A program made the position numbers and the translations under genes. A stretch of DNA of 10,514 nt from Bacteroidales bacterium. Lineage in GTDB: Bacteria > Bacteroidota > Bacteroidia > Bacteroidales > UBA932. Location of the stretch: NCBI GenBank assembly GCA_013335275.1, contig JAAXVX010000026.1, forward strand, positions 1 through 10,514, given 5' to 3'. The notes beneath the pieces were generated by a model. The model searched no databases. It worked only from the letters and a program-made list of their open reading frames with translations, and was not told the DNA's origin. This document shows, piece by piece, positions 7,423 through 10,514 of this stretch. Numbering within the stretch: position 1 is the stretch's first letter; each line of letters opens with the position of its first letter.

Positions 7423-8371
7423 AACTGTTAGCCTGCTGAGCCAGTGCCTTCTTATAAGGGATTGAAAAATAAAATGTAGAGCCCATTCCATATTGTGAAT
7501 CAACCCATATCGTACCGCCAATAAGTTCGGCATAAGCTTTGGATATTGCGAGCCCAAGCCCTGCACCTTCGTATGACCTTGCCAAAGAGATATCTGCCTG
7601 CACAAAACGTTCAAAAATTGAATGCTGTTTATCGCTTTCTATTCCTATGCCTGTATCTGTAACATAGAATTCAATTGTGCCTTCATTAATAATATATCCA
7701 AACTCGACATATCCTTTATCGGTATACTTTATTGCATTTTTTATCAGATTTGTGAGAACCGATATCACCTTATCCTTGTCTGAAAGAATTATTGCATCGT
7801 CTGTATTTGCAAGCCCCAGCTTACAAAACAGTTCAAGTTTCTTTTCTTCTGCCTGAATTTTAAAAAACTGATATAGAAGATGCATCTTTTCATTGAGGTC
7901 AAACTCGCAAATAAAGAGTTTCATTTGCCCCGATTCAAGCTTTGATATGTTGATGAGGTCATTTATGAGATCGAGCATACGCTCGCCACTGTTTTCAATA
8001 ATTTTTATGTACTCAAGTTGTTGTTCTCCTGTATTACCCGGCTCTTTGAGAAGTTCGGCAAATCCCATGATTCCGCTCATTGGGGTACGGATTTCATGAC
8101 TTACATTGGCAAGAAATGCAGATTTTAGTCTGTCACTCTCCTGAGCCTGGCGTTCGGCTCTTCTGAGTTTTTCAATATGTCGCCTGATAAAAATAAAGAA
8201 TATTAATGCTGTGATTATAACATAGAACCATCCTTTATAAGACTGGATTCTCGTAATTACATGGGGGTCATCTATTAATGACACCAGAAAAGTATCTGAA
8301 AAATGAATCCACAAACCTCCAATAACGAGGTAGGCAATGGTTATTCTGTATTCGAACTTAAATTTTGACAT
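7412..8371 (-). CDS. Small membrane sensor histidine kinase without receiver domain
   Basis: The ATG at 8371 gives 319 residues; an in-frame GTG two codons earlier (8377) is less likely. Numbering here is from the ATG. Two membrane helices (about 10-30 and 47-63) enclose a short periplasmic loop of about 17 residues, then a charged linker leads to HisKA with the phospho-acceptor His92 in SHEIRTPM. The HATPase_c domain shows the N box NLIKNAIKYT (about 208-217), G1 DTGIG (239-243), the F box IFERF and G2 GAGLGL (269-274). There is no PAS, HAMP or receiver domain, and no response regulator gene is adjacent, so its partner is elsewhere. The tiny loop argues against binding a large periplasmic ligand. 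Its stop overlaps the convergent PagL-like gene by 11 bases, and its start faces pdxH across 85 bases. Confidence 0.93.
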   Translation of the reverse strand: MSKFKFEYRITIAYLVIGGLWIHFSDTFLVSLIDDPHVITRIQSYKGWFYVIITALIFFIFIRRHIEKLRRAERQAQESDRLKSAFLANVSHEIRTPMSGIMGFAELLKEPGNTGEQQLEYIKIIENSGERMLDLINDLINISKLESGQMKLFICEFDLNEKMHLLYQFFKIQAEEKKLELFCKLGLANTDDAIILSDKDKVISVLTNLIKNAIKYTDKGYVEFGYIINEGTIEFYVTDTGIGIESDKQHSIFERFVQADISLARSYEGAGLGLAISKAYAELIGGTIWVDSQYGMGSTFYFSIPYKKALAQQANSSKG

Positions 8372-8425
8372 AGGCACCTATAGTGGTCTACATAAAACAA
8401 TCAGAATCTTTATTGCACCAATAAT

Positions 8426-8433
8426 CAAAAGTA
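8426..8433 (-). promoter_or_regulatory. Candidate -7 element for histidine kinase gene
   Basis: On the minus strand this reads TACTTTTG, an exact TAnnTTTG match, 54 bases before the kinase ATG. The -33 position is only T-rich (TTTT), so the promoter is partial. It overlaps the 15-base palindrome at 8427-8441. Confidence 0.38.
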
Positions 8434-8441
8434 ATACTTTT
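8427..8441. repeat. Perfect 15-base palindrome in kinase/pdxH intergenic region
   Basis: AAAAGTA at 8427-8433 and TACTTTT at 8435-8441 are exact reverse complements around a single A. The palindrome overlaps the candidate -7 elements of both divergent genes, as an operator would. Chance occurrence in AT-rich DNA cannot be excluded. Confidence 0.5.
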
Positions 8442-8456
8442 TTGTTATATAAAAAT

Positions 8457-9095
8457 ATGCAGGAAAAAGAATTATACGGAATGAGGAGAGATTACTCTCC
8501 TAAGCCACTTTATGTTGAGGATTTAAACAATGACCCGTTTCTTCTGTTTGAAAAATGGTTCAAAGAGGCTTTGGAACTGGAAAACGGAGAAGCAAACGCG
8601 ATGGTTTTATCTACTGTGGGGAATGATATGATGCCCTCTTCAAGAATGGTTTTGCTTAAAAAGTATTCCGATTCCGGATTTGTTTTCTTTACAAATTATA
8701 AAAGTCATAAAGGCAGGCAACTGGAAGAAAACAACCGTGCAGCACTTCTGTTTTTCTGGCCCGACTCTATGAGGCAGGTAAGAATTGAGGGGAATGTCAG
8801 GAAAATTTCATCTGCCGAATCCGATGAATATTTTGAATCCCGGCCAAGAGAGAGCCGTGCCTCTTCCGCTCTGTCAAAGCAGAGCGAGCCTTTGCAGGAA
8901 AGAGAGTCCTTTGACTCCGAAATAAGGAATTTATCGGAAAACAACCGTGAAATAAAGAGACCCGGGCATTGGGGAGGATATGTTGCCGAGCCTGTTCTTT
9001 TTGAATTTTGGCAAGGCGGCATTAAAAGATCCCATGACCGCTTCCGATATACTAAAAGGGGAGCAGAGTGGAAAATTGTGAGACTTTATCCCTGA
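8457..9095 (+). CDS. pdxH: Pyridoxamine/pyridoxine 5'-phosphate oxidase
   Basis: PdxH uses FMN and oxygen to oxidise pyridoxine or pyridoxamine 5'-phosphate to pyridoxal 5'-phosphate in the cytoplasm. The ATG at 8457 gives 212 residues, the normal length. An in-frame ATG at 8337 would add 40 residues unlike the family and would run into the divergent kinase gene. Recognisable blocks in order are MRRDYSPKPL, SSRMVLLK, FFTNYKSHKGRQL (FMN/phosphate region), QVRIEGNVRKI, ESRPRESRASS, RPGHWGGYV and EFWQGGIKRSHDRF, ending in RLYP. The Arg-x-His-Asp-Arg substrate-binding block is intact. The stop is only 6 bases from the convergent membrane-protein stop. It appears to be a single-gene unit with no other vitamin B6 gene nearby. 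Confidence 0.95.
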   Translation: MQEKELYGMRRDYSPKPLYVEDLNNDPFLLFEKWFKEALELENGEANAMVLSTVGNDMMPSSRMVLLKKYSDSGFVFFTNYKSHKGRQLEENNRAALLFFWPDSMRQVRIEGNVRKISSAESDEYFESRPRESRASSALSKQSEPLQERESFDSEIRNLSENNREIKRPGHWGGYVAEPVLFEFWQGGIKRSHDRFRYTKRGAEWKIVRLYP

Positions 9096-9101
9096 ATAAC
9101 C

Positions 9102-9479
9102 TTAACTCTCATCTCTCTTAAGGGCATCCTGCTTCAAAGAGCAATTTGCAACGACAACGAGAGTGAATAGTATCAGAAGGGCCAGATAAATAATAAACTC
9201 ACCTGTTGATACAATCGTATCGGGTTCATTGAAACTGCCTGTCATAAAAAAAAGAAGGGTAAGAAGAGTGTGGCCTGTTGCAAGTACAACAAATCCTTTG
9301 TGAGAAACTTCAACTCTCTTTCTCTTTTTTTTGATTTTTGTAAGCACGATAGATAAATAGAGTCCGATAATAATCAGAAGATACAACACAATCTTTACAA
9401 GGTTAGCTGAGTCGTAGCGCCATATTAACAGGATAACCACCGCCGTTAATAAGATCAGATATATATCCAGCTTTTTCAT
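9102..9479 (-). CDS. Four-helix membrane protein of unknown function
   Basis: I do not recognise this protein. The ATG at 9479 gives 125 residues; an in-frame ATG at 9506 adds nine residues but would lie upstream of a good -7 element (9495-9502), so the shorter form is preferred. Four hydrophobic helices are evident at about 5-20, 28-47, 61-80 and 93-113. A very basic loop between helices 2 and 3 (KIKKKRKR, about 48-55) should face the cytoplasm by the positive-inside rule, placing both termini in the cytoplasm too. There is no signal peptide, enzymatic motif or charged residue pattern that suggests transport. It follows the Crp/Fnr gene by 62 bases on the same strand but seems to have its own promoter, and it converges on pdxH. 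Confidence 0.78.
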   Translation of the reverse strand: MKKLDIYLILLTAVVILLIWRYDSANLVKIVLYLLIIIGLYLSIVLTKIKKKRKRVEVSHKGFVVLATGHTLLTLLFFMTGSFNEPDTIVSTGEFIIYLALLILFTLVVVANCSLKQDALKRDES

Positions 9480-9484
9480 AAGGA

Positions 9485-9525
9485 TGTTATTATCCAAATA
9501 TAACAAGACGGATTGGAAAAAGAAA
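9485..9525 (-). promoter_or_regulatory. Candidate promoter with overlapping palindrome, upstream of membrane protein gene
   Basis: On the minus strand TATATTTG (9502 to 9495) matches TAnnTTTG exactly, with TTTC (9525 to 9522) 19 bases upstream in place of TTTG. Transcription would begin about 10 bases before the ATG at 9479, which favours that start codon over the one at 9506. An inverted repeat TGTTAT / ATAACA (9485-9490 and 9500-9505, 9-base spacer) straddles the -7 element and could be an operator. Confidence 0.45.
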
Positions 9526-9541
9526 GAAAAATATTGAGAAT

Positions 9542-10237
9542 TTAACCCCTCTTACTTATATCCTCAAGAGCTTTCTTGTCCCTAATAATGACATCTTTAT
9601 CCTGCAACTCAATGAGCCCGTCTTTTTCAAAACTCTTAAGAAGTTTAACCGCACTCTCTGTAGAAATTGCAGCAAAGTCGGCAATATCTTTACGGGAGAG
9701 GAGCTGGAAAATATCTGGATGCGATTCTCTTATTGAATCCAGATAAAGCAGAGTTTCCGAAATGCGGCCATTCATTTGTTTGTAAAGGACATTTTGCAGG
9801 GTAGAAAAAAGGTTTGAATTTTGTTCGCAATAGCGTTTGATAATATTGAGCCCAAAAAGTCCGTTTTTCTGAATAACTTTTGCAATTACATCTTTTTCAA
9901 TAAGAAAAGCGTAGCAATCTGTAAGGGCAACCGTAGAATAATTGAAAATATTTTTTGTAAACACAGCAGAAAGGCCAACAAATTCTCCGGGCTGGACAAT
10001 CCTCATGTTGAAACTCTTGGAACCATAGCCCTCTATGTATTGTTTGCAAATGCCGTTTATAACAAACAGAATATAGGATGCAAATGTTCCCTGTTTTGTA
10101 AGTGAGTCCCCCTTACGAAACAAAACCTGCGTTTTGCTCGCCCGGACAAGTTCAAGCTCCCTGGAGGTGAGCATTTGAAAACAAGGGGCATGAATATCAC
10201 ATATATATTCTTTATCGGTTTCAAGTATTGTTTTCAT
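9542..10237 (-). CDS. Crp/Fnr-family transcriptional regulator
   Basis: This 231-residue regulator has an N-terminal cyclic-nucleotide-binding-like beta-roll (about 25-120), a dimerisation helix (about 122-150) and a C-terminal Crp-type winged helix (about 155-225). The beta-roll includes FRKGDSLTKQG and QPGEFVGLSAVF. The recognition helix region ISTESAVKLLKSFEKDG carries E-x-x-x-K where FNR has E-x-x-x-R. Arg and other cAMP-contact residues of CRP are not evident, so cAMP is unlikely to be the ligand. Cys13 and Cys19 have the C-X5-C spacing of the second and third N-terminal cluster cysteines of E. coli FNR. Cys108 lies about two residues from where FNR's Cys122 would align, so an iron-sulfur or redox-sensing role is possible but not shown. 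It diverges from the CGRMGPMC gene, a likely target. Confidence 0.92.
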   Translation of the reverse strand: MKTILETDKEYICDIHAPCFQMLTSRELELVRASKTQVLFRKGDSLTKQGTFASYILFVINGICKQYIEGYGSKSFNMRIVQPGEFVGLSAVFTKNIFNYSTVALTDCYAFLIEKDVIAKVIQKNGLFGLNIIKRYCEQNSNLFSTLQNVLYKQMNGRISETLLYLDSIRESHPDIFQLLSRKDIADFAAISTESAVKLLKSFEKDGLIELQDKDVIIRDKKALEDISKRG

Positions 10238-10260
10238 ATTGCTATACCTTTTGATTCGTA

Positions 10261-10268
10261 CAAAGTTA
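10261..10268 (-). promoter_or_regulatory. Candidate -7 element for Crp/Fnr gene
   Basis: On the minus strand this reads TAACTTTG, an exact TAnnTTTG match, 23 bases before the ATG at 10237. The nearest upstream TTTG is 25 bases away, longer than the usual 17-21, so the promoter may depend on an activator. Confidence 0.45.
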
Positions 10269-10285
10269 ATCTATTTCAACAATAA

Positions 10286-10314
10286 AGTTGTCCCAAATCA
10301 ATTCCTGAGTTGTC
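10286..10314. repeat. Direct repeat AGTTGTC, 22-base period
   Basis: AGTTGTC occurs at 10286-10292 and again at 10308-10314. The 22-base offset is close to two DNA helical turns, so both copies face the same side of the helix. A separate CAAC-N6-GTTG symmetry (10277-10290) shares the first copy. Confidence 0.4.
10288..10301. promoter_or_regulatory. FNR-box-like site in regulator control region
   Basis: TTGTC-CCAA-ATCAA has the 14-base TTG-N8-CAA format of FNR sites, with a perfect ATCAA right half and TTGTC in place of TTGAT on the left. Its centre lies about 39 bases upstream of the start predicted from the -7 element at 10261-10268, close to the class II activator position. It could serve autoregulation. 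The site was found by eye and is untested. Confidence 0.3.
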
Positions 10315-10329
10315 TTGCCAGAAGGGCAA
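10315..10329. promoter_or_regulatory. Inverted repeat TTGCC-N5-GGCAA upstream of CGRMGPMC gene promoter
   Basis: This is a perfect 5-base-arm inverted repeat ending four bases before the -33 TTTG of the plus-strand promoter. The TTG..CAA ends are of Crp/Fnr type, although the total length is 15 rather than 14 bases. It is a plausible activator site for the promoter at 10334-10364. Confidence 0.35.
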
Positions 10330-10333
10330 ATCC

Positions 10334-10364
10334 TTTGACGGAAAATACTGCTCCCGTACCTTTG
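10334..10364 (+). promoter_or_regulatory. Bacteroidota-type promoter (TTTG / TAnnTTTG) for CGRMGPMC gene
   Basis: TTTG at 10334-10337 and TACCTTTG at 10357-10364 are separated by 19 bases, an exact match to the -33/-7 consensus of the primary sigma factor in this phylum. Transcription should start near 10369-10372, giving a leader of about 35 bases before the ATG at 10405. It is the best promoter in the window. Confidence 0.72.
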
Positions 10365-10404
10365 CACCATATTAATCATCAATAAAAATCAAATAATTAA
10401 AGTT

Positions 10405-10514
10405 ATGTTATACACAAATCTGAAACACATTGAATCGGCTGCGGACCATGCAAAAATACTGAGTGAAAACGAAAACGTTATGGTTGTATGCGGAAGAATG
10501 GGCCCTATGTGCAT
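10405..10514 (+). CDS. Start of a small CGRMGPMC-motif protein, possibly thioredoxin-like (cut by right edge)
   Basis: Only 36 codons are inside the window, from the ATG at 10405. The visible protein starts MLYTNLKHIESAADHAKIL, continues through a hydrophobic strand (NVMVVC), and reaches CGRMGPMC, giving Cys29 and Cys36 in a C-X6-C arrangement. A helix, then a strand, then a Cys/Gly-Pro loop is the opening of a thioredoxin fold. GPMC resembles part of the WCGPC active site, but the first active-site Cys position differs. A thiol-redox role is therefore inference from a short fragment. A strong promoter precedes the gene, and it is divergent from the Crp/Fnr regulator, which suggests stress- or oxygen-responsive control. 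Confidence 0.75.
   Translation, partial: MLYTNLKHIESAADHAKILSENENVMVVCGRMGPMC

Larger units (their letters stand above)
8412..8442 (+). promoter_or_regulatory. Weak candidate promoter for pdxH
   Basis: ATTG at 8412-8415 and TACTTTTT at 8435-8442 are separated by 19 bases. Each has one mismatch to the Bacteroidota TTTG / TAnnTTTG pair. The start of transcription would fall only a few bases before the ATG at 8457. Confidence 0.27.

Noticed and set aside
8337..8456. Upstream start for pdxH at 8337 (252 residues).
   Set aside because: The added 40 residues do not resemble PdxH and overlap the kinase coding start. The ATG at 8457 gives the normal length.
8705..9022. Minus-strand open frame of 105 residues.
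   Set aside because: It is antisense inside pdxH, over the most conserved part of that gene.
9096..9101. Bidirectional terminator between pdxH and the membrane protein gene.
   Set aside because: The gap is only 6 bases, and I saw no stable GC-rich stem followed by a T run across the junction.
9821..10105. Plus-strand open frame of 94 residues.
   Set aside because: It is antisense inside the Crp/Fnr gene and is rich in Asn, Phe and Lys, as expected for a shadow frame.

Overview
The window looks like a chromosomal segment from a member of the Bacteroidota, probably Bacteroidales. Three things point there. First, the leftmost gene matches Lnb, the lipoprotein N-acyltransferase described from Bacteroides. 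Second, several upstream regions carry the phylum's TAnnTTTG -7 element, once with a well-spaced TTTG at -33. Third, starts lack strong Shine-Dalgarno sequences. Coding density is high, and no stretch over 300 bases lacks a gene. I see no RNA genes, insertion sequences, CRISPR arrays or phage genes.

Region 1 (1-6682, all minus strand) reads as one tightly packed six-gene transcription unit. In transcription order it holds a divergent Nudix-like protein, an exported serine beta-lactamase-like hydrolase with a DUF3471-type tail, a stand-alone ADP-dependent NAD(P)H-hydrate dehydratase (NnrD), a UPF0316 membrane protein, a lipoprotein of the amidase-signature family resembling peptide amidases, and the Lnb-like protein cut by the left edge. 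Two junctions are 4-base stop/start overlaps (GTGA and ATGA), which suggests translational coupling. Four of the six products are exported or membrane proteins; NnrD and the Nudix-like protein are cytoplasmic and would fit nucleotide or cofactor repair.

Region 2 (6683-9101) has a PagL-like outer-membrane lipid A deacylase diverging from the operon. It converges, with an 11-base tail overlap, on a small membrane histidine kinase that has no receiver domain. The kinase diverges from pdxH (pyridoxamine 5'-phosphate oxidase) across 85 bases that contain a perfect 15-base palindrome.

Region 3 (9102-10514) holds a four-helix membrane protein of unknown function, a Crp/Fnr-family regulator, and, divergent from that regulator, the start of a small protein with a C-X6-C motif (CGRMGPMC). 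The 167 bases between the last two contain a full Bacteroidota-type promoter facing the CGRMGPMC gene, a -7 element facing the regulator, and several symmetric or repeated candidate operators, one close to an FNR box.

The most interesting points are the Lnb-containing operon, the regulator/CGRMGPMC control region, the altered catalytic position in the PagL-like protein, and the divergent Nudix box. I found no sign of a wholly new multi-gene defence or mobile system.
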